Positions 1-7,442 of a stretch of 23,572 nucleotides of DNA are shown one piece after another. The notes below the pieces were generated by a model that saw only the letters and a list, made by a program, of their open reading frames with translations, was not told where the DNA came from and made no database searches. The stretch comes from Chloroflexota bacterium (lineage in GTDB: Bacteria; Chloroflexota; Limnocylindria; Limnocylindrales; CSP1-4), in NCBI GenBank assembly GCA_017881985.1, contig JADGQH010000010.1:1-23572 (forward strand), written 5' to 3'. The first letter of the stretch is position 1. Every line of letters begins with the position of its first letter. Position numbers and translations under genes: made by a program.

Positions 1-389
1 CCGAGGACCTCCGTCACGTGGAGGAGCCAGCTCTTCCCGAAGATCGTCACGACCGGGGTCTCGGCCGCGACCAGCTCGCGCAGGTTCGGGTCCGCCTCGG
101 GCCGGTTCGACCGGTGCCGGGTCGAGCCGAACGCGGCGAGCCTCGCCCGCTCCCAGCGGATCGACTTCGCGGCGGCGAAGAAGTCCACGTCTTTCGGGTT
201 GGAGCCGGGCCAGCCGCCCTCGATGTACGGCATCCCGTACTCGTCGAGCATCCGGGCGATCCGGAGCTTGTCGGCGAGCGAGAGGATGATGTTCTCGCCC
301 TGGGTCCCATCACGGAGGGTCGTGTCGTAGAGGACGACCGGCGGGGCGGCGGGACTCGCGTCGCGGGTGGTTGGCTCTGGTGCAGTCAC
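1..389 (-). CDS. cimA: Citramalate synthase, N-terminal part (cut by window start)
   Basis: Condenses acetyl-CoA with pyruvate to (R)-citramalate, giving 2-oxobutyrate for isoleucine without threonine deaminase; LeuCD and LeuB, also encoded here, would do the next steps. About 129 residues are visible. After a 17-residue Pro/Ala-rich start comes VVLYDTTLRDGTQGENIILS, then YIEGGWPGSNPKDVDFF, AFGSTRHR and TPVVTIFGKSWLLHVTE. The EGGWPGSNPKD and FGKSW motifs are those of the citramalate synthase branch (TIGR00977 type), not of LeuA (which has EAGFPAASPGD in this window). The start is GTG at 389, with GAAGGAA at 397-403 as ribosome binding site. It lies 107 bases after leuB, unlike the overlapping genes upstream; a weak 5-bp hairpin (441-454) sits in the gap. 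The active-site C-terminal half is outside the window. Confidence 0.9.
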   Translation of the reverse strand, partial: MTAPEPTTRDASPAAPPVVLYDTTLRDGTQGENIILSLADKLRIARMLDEYGMPYIEGGWPGSNPKDVDFFAAAKSIRWERARLAAFGSTRHRSNRPEADPNLRELVAAETPVVTIFGKSWLLHVTEVL

Positions 390-496
390 GGGTCGGTTCC
401 TTCGGTGTCGAGCGGGTCGGAACGCGGTGGGCTCTGGCGGCCGCCGTCAGGCGGTCGCCCCGGTAATCCCGATCCGGAAGACCGTCGCGCCGGCCA

Positions 497-1741
497 TCAG
501 AGCAGCCCCAGGAGCTGGGCCGTCGCCACGGTTGTCCCGACGTCGAGATCGTCCACGGGCGGCTCCCCCGTGGGCGTCCCCGCATCGGGCGGCGCGGCGG
601 CGCTCCCGGCACCCGCCCCGATCCGCGCCACGATCGCGTCGGCCATCGCAACAGTCCCGACGCTGGTGCATGACTCAGCGGCCGCGGCGCTGCGCGGCCA
701 GATGTCACCCGTCCGGTAGCCGGCGTCGAGCGCGGCGCTCACCGCGAGCTCGACCGCGTCGGCTGCGTCCGCCCGGCCCAGCGACCAGCGCAGGAGCATC
801 GCGACCGACAGGATCGTGCCGATCGGGTTGGCGAGATCCTGCCCGGCGATATCCGGGGCGGAGCCGTGGATCGGCTCGTAGAGGCCGTGCAGACCGTGGG
901 CCGTCCGGCGCGACCCGACCGAGGCCGAGGGGAGCATCCCGAGCGAGCCGGCCAGGACGGACGCCTCGTCCGAGAGGATGTCGCCGAAGAGGTTCTCGGT
1001 GACGAGCACGTCGAACGAGGCCGGCGAGCGGACGATCTGCATCGCGCACGCGTCAACGAGCCGGTCGTCGAGCGCGACGTCCGGGTACTCGACCGCGATC
1101 TCGTGGACGACCGTCCGCCAGAGGCGGGACGTGGCCAGCACGTTCGCCTTGTCCACGCTGGTGAGCCGCTTGCGACGGCCGCGTGCGAGCTCGAACGCAA
1201 GACGCGCCACGCGAGCGATCTCGGGCTCCGAGTACGGGAGCACGTCGTGCGCCGCGCGAGCACCGGCGGGGCCCGCCGCTTCGCTGCGCTCGCCGAAGTA
1301 GAGGCCGCCGGTCAGCTCGCGGACGATCAGCATGTCGACGCCGTCGAGCAGCTCCGGCCGGAGCGGCGACGCCGGCACGAGCGCCGGGTGGACGCTCACC
1401 GGGCGCAGGTTGGCGAACAGCCCAAGGCCGCCGCGCATGGCAAAGAGCGCCTGCTCGGGACGGACGGCCGCCGTCGGGTCGTCCCACTTCGGGCCGCCCA
1501 CCGCACCAAGCAGGACCGCGTCGCTCACGGCGCACGCGGCCAGGTCCTCCGGTCGGATCGGCATGCCGTAGGCGTCGATCCCTGCCCCGCCGACGATGAT
1601 GTCGTGCCACTCGACGCCGAACCCGAACCGCGCGCCCGCGGCCGCCATGACGCGCTTCGCGGCCGCGACGACGTCCGGCCCGACGCCGTCGCCGGGGATC
1701 GCGACGAGCCGGTACTGCGGAAGATCGCCCTCCGCGGTCAC
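497..1741 (-). CDS. leuB: 3-isopropylmalate dehydrogenase
   Basis: Oxidative decarboxylation of 3-isopropylmalate to 2-oxoisocaproate in leucine synthesis; in a citramalate pathway it also acts on 3-methylmalate. Family marks: IPGDGVGPDVV near the N-terminus, the substrate-binding RPEQALFAMRGGLGLFANLRP block, VRELTGGLYFGER, SVDKANVLATSRLWR, the metal-binding VTENLFGDILSDEASVLAGSLGMLPSAS region and EPIHGSAPDIAGQDLANP. It is 414 residues against about 350-370 for the family; the excess is a 40-residue Ala/Gly/Pro-rich tail from residue 375 after the expected end (MADAIVARI). The start is GTG at 1741, overlapping the leuA stop by 4 bases (GTGA), so translation is probably coupled. Confidence 0.95.
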   Translation of the reverse strand: MTAEGDLPQYRLVAIPGDGVGPDVVAAAKRVMAAAGARFGFGVEWHDIIVGGAGIDAYGMPIRPEDLAACAVSDAVLLGAVGGPKWDDPTAAVRPEQALFAMRGGLGLFANLRPVSVHPALVPASPLRPELLDGVDMLIVRELTGGLYFGERSEAAGPAGARAAHDVLPYSEPEIARVARLAFELARGRRKRLTSVDKANVLATSRLWRTVVHEIAVEYPDVALDDRLVDACAMQIVRSPASFDVLVTENLFGDILSDEASVLAGSLGMLPSASVGSRRTAHGLHGLYEPIHGSAPDIAGQDLANPIGTILSVAMLLRWSLGRADAADAVELAVSAALDAGYRTGDIWPRSAAAAESCTSVGTVAMADAIVARIGAGAGSAAAPPDAGTPTGEPPVDDLDVGTTVATAQLLGLL

Positions 1742-3363
1742 GGCAGGCGCTCCGTGGAACCGAGCGCGGGCAGCGACGCCTCGTCCTGCTCGGCCGTCCA
1801 GAGCTTGTTCGCGGCCACCACGTACGCCTCGAGGGACGCCTCGATGATGTTCGTCGAGAGGCCGTGGCCCGTGACGATGATCGCGTCGGGGCCCGTGTCC
1901 GTCGAACGGCGGCAGCGCAGGAAGACGCGGCCCTGGGCGTCCTCGCCCTCGGTCACCGCCTTGATCTCGTACTCGACGAGCGTCGGCTCCCAGCCCAGGA
2001 CGGGCCGGATCGCCTCGTCGACCGCGCGGTAGAGCGCGTTGACCGGGCCGTTCCCGGTCGACTCGCCGGCGCGCTCGTCGCCGTCGAACGTCAGCCGAAC
2101 GCTCCCCGTCGAACGCCCACCGTGCGAGGAGGTCACGCTCCAGCCCTCCATGACGATGGATGCCGGGACGTCACCGGAGCGCTGCTGGAGGAGCGCCAGG
2201 AGATCGGCGTCGGTGACCTCCTTCTTGACGTCGGCCAGCGCGATCGCCTCGCGGTAGACGATGTCGAGCGCGTCGCCGGACACGTCGTGCCCGAGGTCAT
2301 GGAGCTTCTTCTGGAGGCCCTTGCGCCCGGACAGCTTGCCGATGGTCAGCTGGCTGCCGGAAAGGCCCACCGACTGCGGGGTCATGATCTCGTAGGTGAG
2401 CGGGTTCTTGATCACGCCATCCTGGTGGATCCCCGACTCGTGGGCGAACGCGTTCGCGCCGACCACCGCCTTGTTCGGCTGGATCGCGAAGCCGGTCAGG
2501 TGGCTCACCAGCCGGCTGGCGGTCGTGATGTGCTCGGTCTGGACCCGGCTGAGCAGCTCCGGGAACTGCGTCGGGCGCGTCCGGAGCGCCATGACGACCT
2601 CCTCGAGAGAGGCATTCCCCGCCCGCTCGCCGAGCCCGTTGATGGTCACCTCGACCTGGCGGGCGCCGGCCTGGACGGCGGCCAGCGTGTTCGCCGTCGC
2701 GAGCCCCAGGTCGTTGTGGCAGTGGATGGAGATCGTCGCATCGCGCCCGACGAGGTCGACGACCCGTCCGACGAGCGCGCCGAACTCGGCCGGGATCGCG
2801 TAGCCGACCGTGTCGGGGATGTTGACCGTGGTGGCCCCGGCGGCGACGACGGCCTCGTAGATGGCGAGGAGGAAAGCCGGGTCGGTCCGCGACGCATCCT
2901 CGGCCGAGAACTCGATCTCCGCGTCGCGGCCCAGCTGCTCGCGGCCGAAGCGGACCCAGCGGACCGCCTCGGCGAGCGCCTGGTCGCGGGTGATCTTGAG
3001 CTTGTGCTTGAGGTGGATGTCCGAGGTCGCGATGAAGACGTGGAGGTGCGGTCGCTCGGCGACCCGGATCGCCTCGATCGCCTTCTGCGGATCGCCGTCG
3101 CGGCAGCGGGCCAGCGCGGCGACCGCGACGCCGCGAACCTCCTTCGCGATCCGATTCACCGCCTCCCAGTCGCCGGGCGAGGCGGCCGGGAAGCCGGCCT
3201 CGATGACGTCGACGTTGAGGCGGACGAGCTGGCGTGCGACTTCCAGCTTCTCGGCGGCGGTGAGGCCGGCGCCCGGCGCCTGTTCGCCGTCGCGAAGGGT
3301 GGTGTCGAAGACCCGGACGGTGCCCGCGGGCACGAACGGCCCGGACGGTACGGGGACGGGCAT
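1738..3363 (-). CDS. leuA: 2-isopropylmalate synthase
   Basis: Condenses acetyl-CoA with 2-oxoisovalerate, the first committed step to leucine. It has 541 residues. The TIM-barrel part carries FDTTLRDGEQAPGAG (R24, D25), EAGFPAASPGDWEAV, the metal-binding HCHNDLGLATANT (H214, H216) and NGLGERAGNASLEEVVMAL. GANAFAHESGIHQDG follows, and the C-terminal part from about residue 395 is the LeuA allosteric dimer domain, which in this family mediates leucine feedback. The open frame runs far upstream into ilvC, but ATG at 3363 is chosen because homology begins there and it overlaps the ilvC stop by one base (TGATG). leuB follows with a 4-base overlap. The type with a full regulatory domain suggests leucine feedback on top of the transcriptional attenuator. 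Confidence 0.96.
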   Translation of the reverse strand: MPVPVPSGPFVPAGTVRVFDTTLRDGEQAPGAGLTAAEKLEVARQLVRLNVDVIEAGFPAASPGDWEAVNRIAKEVRGVAVAALARCRDGDPQKAIEAIRVAERPHLHVFIATSDIHLKHKLKITRDQALAEAVRWVRFGREQLGRDAEIEFSAEDASRTDPAFLLAIYEAVVAAGATTVNIPDTVGYAIPAEFGALVGRVVDLVGRDATISIHCHNDLGLATANTLAAVQAGARQVEVTINGLGERAGNASLEEVVMALRTRPTQFPELLSRVQTEHITTASRLVSHLTGFAIQPNKAVVGANAFAHESGIHQDGVIKNPLTYEIMTPQSVGLSGSQLTIGKLSGRKGLQKKLHDLGHDVSGDALDIVYREAIALADVKKEVTDADLLALLQQRSGDVPASIVMEGWSVTSSHGGRSTGSVRLTFDGDERAGESTGNGPVNALYRAVDEAIRPVLGWEPTLVEYEIKAVTEGEDAQGRVFLRCRRSTDTGPDAIIVTGHGLSTNIIEASLEAYVVAANKLWTAEQDEASLPALGSTERLP

Positions 3364-4418
3364 CAGCGGCCGTCCCGCGCGGCGCCGGTCGCCGCGGCCT
3401 GCGCCTGGCCCGCCTGGACGGTGACCGGGTCGAGGAAGGGCATCGCGGCCCGGAGGCGCGCGCCGACCTGCTCGATCTGGTGGTCGCGGTCGACGGCGCG
3501 AAGCCGCTCGAACTCGGCGCGGCCGTTCTCGTTCTCGGCGATCCAGCGGGCCGCGAACGTCCCGTCCTGGATCTCGAGCAGGACCTTCTCCATGGTGGCC
3601 CGGGTTCGCTCGTCGATGATCCGCGGGCCGCTCACGTAGTCGCCGTACTCGGCCGTGTCGCTGACGCTGAAGCGCATGAAGTTGAGGCCGCCGCGGTACA
3701 TCAGGTCCACGATCAGCTTGAGCTCGTGGAGCGTCTCGAAGTAGGCGAGCTCCGGCTGGTAGCCGGCCTTCACGAGCGTCTCGAAGGCCATCTTCACGAG
3801 CGCTGCGGTGCCGCCGCACAGGACGGACTGCTCGCCGAAGAGGTCGGTCTCGGTCTCTTCCTTGAACGTCGTCTCGAGGACCCCGGCCCGCGTGGCGCCG
3901 ATCGCCCGCGCATAGGCAAGCGTGCGGGCGCGCGCCGTGCCCGTCGCGTCCTGCTCGACCGCGAACAGTGCCGGGACCCCGCCGCCGGCCTGGTAGACGG
4001 AGCGGACCAGGTGGCCCGGTCCCTTCGGGGCGACCATCCCGACGTCGATCCCGGCCGGCGGGCTGATCCGCGCGAACCGGATGTTGAAGCCGTGGGCGAA
4101 CATGAGGAGCGCGCCCGGCTTGAGGTTCGCCGCGATCTCCGCCTCGAAGACGGCCTTCTGGGCCGTGTCGGGGACGAGGATCATGACGACGTCGGCGCCG
4201 CGGACCGCGTCGGCGACGTCGGCGACCCGGAGCCCGGCGTCCTCGGCGATGCGCCGGCTCTTCGAGGCGGCCGGCAGTCCGACCACCACGTCCACGCCGG
4301 ATTCAACAAGATTGAGCGCGTGGGCGTGGCCCTGGCTCCCGAACCCGATGATCGCGACCGTCTGGCCCGCGAGCGCCGAGGGATCGGTGTCCGCGTCGTA
4401 GTACATCCGCGCCGTCAT
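3363..4418 (-). CDS. ilvC: Ketol-acid reductoisomerase (class I)
   Basis: Isomerises and reduces acetolactate or acetohydroxybutyrate, shared by valine, leucine and isoleucine synthesis. It has 351 residues, the short class I form. The Rossmann motif GFGSQGHAHALN starts at residue 25, followed by the cofactor loop GLPAASKSRR, whose serine and basic residues suggest NADPH. Further family blocks are MVAPKGPGHLVRSVY, ETTFKEETETDLFGEQSVLCGG (metal-binding Asp and Glu), YFETLHELKLIVDLMYRGG and FSVSDTAEYGDY. A 20-residue Ala/Gln-rich tail follows the fold. ATG at 4418 overlaps the ilvN stop by 4 bases (ATGA) and the gene's own stop overlaps the leuA start, so it sits in the middle of a coupled series. 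Confidence 0.97.
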   Translation of the reverse strand: MTARMYYDADTDPSALAGQTVAIIGFGSQGHAHALNLVESGVDVVVGLPAASKSRRIAEDAGLRVADVADAVRGADVVMILVPDTAQKAVFEAEIAANLKPGALLMFAHGFNIRFARISPPAGIDVGMVAPKGPGHLVRSVYQAGGGVPALFAVEQDATGTARARTLAYARAIGATRAGVLETTFKEETETDLFGEQSVLCGGTAALVKMAFETLVKAGYQPELAYFETLHELKLIVDLMYRGGLNFMRFSVSDTAEYGDYVSGPRIIDERTRATMEKVLLEIQDGTFAARWIAENENGRAEFERLRAVDRDHQIEQVGARLRAAMPFLDPVTVQAGQAQAAATGAARDGR

Positions 4419-4990
4419 CGCTTCGTGGCCTCCTCGATGGACTGCGGGCCGCGCGACATCACGACGGTCCCGGTCCGAACCATTTCCTTGATTCCATAGC
4501 CGCGGAGGAGCGCGATGAGCGCGTCCACCTCGGATTCGGTGCCGGTCGACTCAACGATCACCGAGTCCGGCGCCATGTCCACGATCCGCGCCTTGTACAT
4601 CTCGACGATCGAGATCAGCTCGCCCCGGTTGCGATCCGTGGCGCGGACCTTCACGAGCACCAGCTCGTGCTGGACCGTGGGGTCGTCTGTGACGTCCTGC
4701 ACCTTCAGCACGTCGATCAGCTTGTAGAGCTGCTTGGCGGCCTGCTCAACGTTCACGTCGTCGCCGCGCAGGGTGATGGTCATGCGCGAGATCTCGGGGT
4801 CGTCGAGATGGCTGACCGCGAGCGACTCGATGTTGAAGTTGCGGGCCCGCATCAGGCTGGCAACGCGGTTCAGGACGCCGGGGCGGTTGTTGACGATCGC
4901 CACGAGGACGTGACGCCGCTGGGCGCCGGTCCCCGGGACCGTGCGCGGGGGTGGGGCCGCGTGGGCCGCGGGCTGCTGGGTATCGCTCAT
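4415..4990 (-). CDS. ilvN: Acetolactate synthase small (regulatory) subunit
   Basis: Regulatory partner of IlvB; in the family it stimulates catalysis and confers valine feedback inhibition. It has 191 residues. A 25-residue Pro/Ala-rich lead is followed by an ACT domain (about 27-98) with VAIVNNRPGVLNRVASLMRAR and FNIESLAVSHLDDPEISRMT, then the C-terminal small-subunit domain with ELVLVKVRA, ELISIVEMYKARIVDM and GTESEVDALIALLRGYGIKEMVRTG. ATG at 4990 is preferred over an in-frame start 18 bases upstream because it makes a 4-base ATGA overlap with the ilvB stop. The same overlap couples it to ilvC. Confidence 0.96.
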   Translation of the reverse strand: MSDTQQPAAHAAPPPRTVPGTGAQRRHVLVAIVNNRPGVLNRVASLMRARNFNIESLAVSHLDDPEISRMTITLRGDDVNVEQAAKQLYKLIDVLKVQDVTDDPTVQHELVLVKVRATDRNRGELISIVEMYKARIVDMAPDSVIVESTGTESEVDALIALLRGYGIKEMVRTGTVVMSRGPQSIEEATKR

Positions 4991-6996
4991 TCGTCGGCCC
5001 CTCCCCACTTCTCGATCAGGTCGGAGAGGCCCTTGCCGGCCGGCATGATCGGGAAGACGTTCTGCTCCTCCGCGATCTCGAACCAGACGAAGGACGGGCC
5101 GTCAACGGCCTCGGCCGCCTCGATCGCCGGGCGGACCTCCTCGGGCGACGTCGCCTTCCAGGCCGGGATCCCGTACGCCTCGCAGAGCTTGAGGAAATCC
5201 GGCCCGAACAGGTTGGACGAGTGGTAGTTGCCGGCGTAGAAGATCTCCTGCCACTGCCGGATCATGCCCAGCTTCTTGTTGTCGAGGAGCGCGATCCGGA
5301 CGGGGATGTGGTCCTGGACCAGGGTTGCGAGCTCCTGGATCGTCATCTGGAAGCCGCCGTCGCCGCAGACGGCCCAGGTCGACTTGTCCGGCCGGCCGAG
5401 CGCCGCCCCCATCGCTGTGGGGACCGCGTACCCCATCGTCCCGAGGCCGCCCGACGAGAGGTGGCTGTGCGGCCGCCGGTACCCGGCGTATCGCGCCATC
5501 CACATCTGGTTCTGGCCGACGTCGGCGACCATCGTCGCGTCGTGGTTCGTGACGTCGCCGATCTGCTCGATCACGAAGTCGGCCGTCAGGTAGCCCGACC
5601 GCGACGCGCCCGAGCCGTGCCAGCTTCCGGCCAGCGACTCGCGGCGCCACTCGGCGAGCTGTGCGTGGTACTCGGCCCGCTCGGCGGGGTCCGTGACGGG
5701 GAGCGTCGCGAGGAGCGCGGCCATCACGCGCCTGGCGTCCCCCACCACCGGCACCTCCACGGCCACGTTCTTGCCGATCTCGGCGGGGTCGATGTCGACG
5801 TGGACGATCCGCGCATACGGGGCGTACGTCTTGACGCTGCCGGTCACCCGGTCGTCGAAGCGCATCCCGAAGGCGAGGATCAGGTCGGCCGACTGGATCG
5901 CCCGGTTCACGTGCTTCCAGCCGTGCATGCCCATGTAGCCGTACGCGAGCGGGTGCGTCTCGTCGATGGCACCGATCCCCAGGAGCGTCCACGCCACCGG
6001 AATCTGGGTCCGCTCCGCGAGGTCGCGGAGCTCGTCCATGGCGTCCGCGATCAGCACGCCGTGGCCGGCGAAGATGATCGGCCGCTTCGCACGGGCGATC
6101 TCCTCCGCCACGAGACGGATCTGCCGTGGGTGGCCGTCGAACGTCGGGCGGAAGCCGGGCAGGCCGGCCGCGATCTCCTCGTCGGAGGGATGCGGGGCGT
6201 TCGTCTCCTGCTGGAGCGCGTCCTTCGTGATGTCGACGTGGACGGGCCCCGGGCGTCCGGTCCGGGCGATGTAGAACGCCTCCGCGAGCACGCGGGGCAG
6301 GTCGTTGGCGTCCCGGACCAGGTAGTTGTGCTTCGTCATCGGGAGCGTGATGCCGGTGATGTCGATCTCCTGGAAGGCGTCCTTGCCGATCAGCGCGCCC
6401 GGCACGTTGCCGGTGATCGCCACCATCGGGACGGAGTCCAGCTGCGCCGTGGCGATGCCGGTGACGAGGTTGGTCGCAGCCGGGCCGGAGGTGCCCAGGC
6501 AGACGCCGACCTTGCCGGTCGCCCGCGCGTAGCCGTCGGCGGCGTGCGCTGCCCCCTGCTCGTGGCGGACCAGCACGTGACGGAGAGCCGGGTGGTCACC
6601 GAGCACGTCATAGAGCGGGAGGATCACCCCGCCCGGATATCCGAACAGGACGTTCACGTCCTGCCGAAGGATCGCCTCGCAGACCACATCGGCCCCGATC
6701 CGGGCGCGGCGCTCGCGGCGATCGGCAGCATCCTGGTGGGCCCGGTTGCCTTCGTGAAGCATCTCCCGTCGGGCGCGCTCGACCGCATCGGCCCCGGGAG
6801 TGCCGGCTCCCGGGACGTGGCTCCGCCGGCTCGCCGGGGCCGCGTCTGGGGCCGGGGCCGCGTCTGGGTCCGCGGCCGTGCGCGCCGCGGAGGGCGCCGT
6901 GTCCGCGGACTGCGCCCGTCCGGCCTCACCCGACATACGCGTCGCGCCGCGGCCGGCCGTCGGCCCGGTGGCGCCGTCGCCCTTCGTCATCGCCAT
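4987..6996 (-). CDS. ilvB: Acetolactate synthase large (catalytic) subunit
   Basis: Thiamine-diphosphate enzyme joining pyruvate with pyruvate or 2-oxobutyrate, the first common step of branched-chain synthesis. It has 669 residues. The catalytic Glu is E146 in VRHEQGAAHAADGYARATG; others are LFGYPGG, GPAATNLVTG, GKDAFQEIDI, the FAD/ThDP central region and the C-terminal GDGGFQMTIQELATL with DNKKLGMIRQWQE, where GDG and the following Asn bind the Mg-ThDP. Residues 1 to about 98 form a low-complexity Ala/Pro/Asp/Arg lead not found in typical homologues. ATG at 6996 is chosen because GGAGGA lies 10 bases upstream; a second ATG at 6990 is possible. The frame stays open far upstream through the leader, but that part does not resemble protein sequence of the family and crosses the attenuator. 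Confidence 0.95.
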   Translation of the reverse strand: MAMTKGDGATGPTAGRGATRMSGEAGRAQSADTAPSAARTAADPDAAPAPDAAPASRRSHVPGAGTPGADAVERARREMLHEGNRAHQDAADRRERRARIGADVVCEAILRQDVNVLFGYPGGVILPLYDVLGDHPALRHVLVRHEQGAAHAADGYARATGKVGVCLGTSGPAATNLVTGIATAQLDSVPMVAITGNVPGALIGKDAFQEIDITGITLPMTKHNYLVRDANDLPRVLAEAFYIARTGRPGPVHVDITKDALQQETNAPHPSDEEIAAGLPGFRPTFDGHPRQIRLVAEEIARAKRPIIFAGHGVLIADAMDELRDLAERTQIPVAWTLLGIGAIDETHPLAYGYMGMHGWKHVNRAIQSADLILAFGMRFDDRVTGSVKTYAPYARIVHVDIDPAEIGKNVAVEVPVVGDARRVMAALLATLPVTDPAERAEYHAQLAEWRRESLAGSWHGSGASRSGYLTADFVIEQIGDVTNHDATMVADVGQNQMWMARYAGYRRPHSHLSSGGLGTMGYAVPTAMGAALGRPDKSTWAVCGDGGFQMTIQELATLVQDHIPVRIALLDNKKLGMIRQWQEIFYAGNYHSSNLFGPDFLKLCEAYGIPAWKATSPEEVRPAIEAAEAVDGPSFVWFEIAEEQNVFPIMPAGKGLSDLIEKWGGADE

Positions 6997-7006
6997 GGTC
7001 GTTGCG

Positions 7007-7012
7007 TCCTCC
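7007..7012 (-). promoter_or_regulatory. ilvB ribosome binding site
   Basis: GGAGGA, 10 bases before the ATG at 6996. It lies after the attenuator's U-tract, so ilvB is translated only from read-through transcripts. It decides the ilvB start against the long upstream open frame. Confidence 0.75.
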
Positions 7013-7053
7013 GTCGTTCCCGCCCGCCGGTCCGAGTGCCCGCCGGTCGCATC

Positions 7054-7083
7054 AAAAAACCCCCGCCGGTCTCCCGGCGAGGG
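7054..7083 (-). terminator. Intrinsic terminator acting as ilv operon attenuator
   Basis: Read on the minus strand, CCCTCGCCGG (7083-7074) pairs with CCGGCGGGGG (7069-7060) over 10 base pairs, with one U-G pair, around a GAGA loop, followed directly by six T (7059-7054). I saw no other A/T run this long in the window. It lies downstream of the leader peptide stop (7110) and 57 bases before the ilvB ATG, inside the transcription unit rather than at its end, which is the position of an attenuator. Confidence 0.88.
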
Positions 7084-7109
7084 TCCTGTTGGTTCGTTGG
7101 CGTTGCGCC

Positions 7110-7313
7110 TCAGCGCTCCGTCCTTCGCCCTCCAGGCTCCTGCCGGGAGCCGGTAATAAGGCCCAGAAGGCCAAGAAGGGAGAGGAGAAGAGAGCGAAGC
7201 GATACCCGGCCGGAAGCAGCTTCGAGCTCGTCGAGCGGTACGTTCACGCGGCGGCCGTCGCTCGTCACGAGGACGACGACGGGGCGGCGGTCCTGCCGAT
7301 CGAAGAAGCCCAA
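7110..7313 (-). CDS. Leucine-rich leader peptide of the ilv-leu operon
   Basis: A 67-codon open frame between the operon promoter and the attenuator. The start is TTG at 7313 with GGAG (7322-7325) 8 bases upstream; there is no ATG in the leader, and in-frame GTG codons at residues 16 and 23 lack a Shine-Dalgarno sequence. Residues 12-16 read VVVLV and residues 39-53 read LRSLLLSLLGLLGLI, which is nine Leu plus one Ile in 15 codons. Six of the nine Leu codons are CTT and the Ile codon is ATT, both uncommon by eye in the neighbouring genes, where CTC, CTG and ATC prevail. The frame ends at a TGA (7112-7110), 27 bases before the terminator stem. The length is unusual: known attenuation peptides are mostly 15-35 residues. 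The role is inferred from position and codon content. Confidence 0.72.
   Translation of the reverse strand: MGFFDRQDRRPVVVLVTSDGRRVNVPLDELEAASGRVSLRSLLLSLLGLLGLITGSRQEPGGRRTER
7122..7151 (-). promoter_or_regulatory. Leader hairpin and possible antiterminator segment
   Basis: Directly after the Leu run, GGCTCC (7151-7146) and GGAGCC (7140-7135) form a perfect 6-bp hairpin with a CGGCA loop. Downstream, GGCGAAGG (7129-7122) can pair with the first eight bases of the terminator's 5' arm, CCCTCGCC (7083-7076), with one A-C mismatch. This would suit a 1:2, 2:3 or 3:4 switch, with a ribosome stalled at the last Leu/Ile codons covering the 5' arm of the first hairpin. The competing 2:3 pairing is short, so this part is inference. 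Confidence 0.5.
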
Positions 7314-7358
7314 CTGGCCAGCTCCGGCTGTGTCCGCCGCGCCTGCGACGGTTCGCGA

Positions 7359-7386
7359 AGGATAGCAGGGTTCGAACGAACGTCAA
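7359..7386 (-). promoter_or_regulatory. Promoter of the ilvBNC-leuAB-cimA operon
   Basis: TTGACG (7386-7381) and TATCCT (7364-7359) separated by 16 bases on the minus strand, the best sigma-70-like pair I see in the window. The expected RNA start is near 7352, about 40 bases before the leader peptide TTG. It lies 57 bases after the stop of the upstream GGDEF-EAL gene. Confidence 0.72.
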
Positions 7387-7442
7387 CGCACCATCTTGGG
7401 GGTATGAACGGCCGGTCAAGGCCCCGAGAACGTCGCCCGGCA

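Noticed and set aside
7054..7352. T-box riboswitch as the ilvB control element
   Set aside because: I find no T-box sequence (AGGGTGGNACCGCG-like) or specifier-loop layout; the Leu-rich open frame explains the terminator better.
4951..7365. Plus-strand 804-codon open frame opposite ilvB, and similar long frames opposite leuA (1864-3639), leuB (866-2032), ilvD (16294-18525 minus) and the fabF genes (21153-22967 minus)
   Set aside because: They mirror strongly conserved enzymes on the other strand, resemble no family and have the Arg/Pro/Ala-rich composition expected of antisense frames in high-GC DNA.
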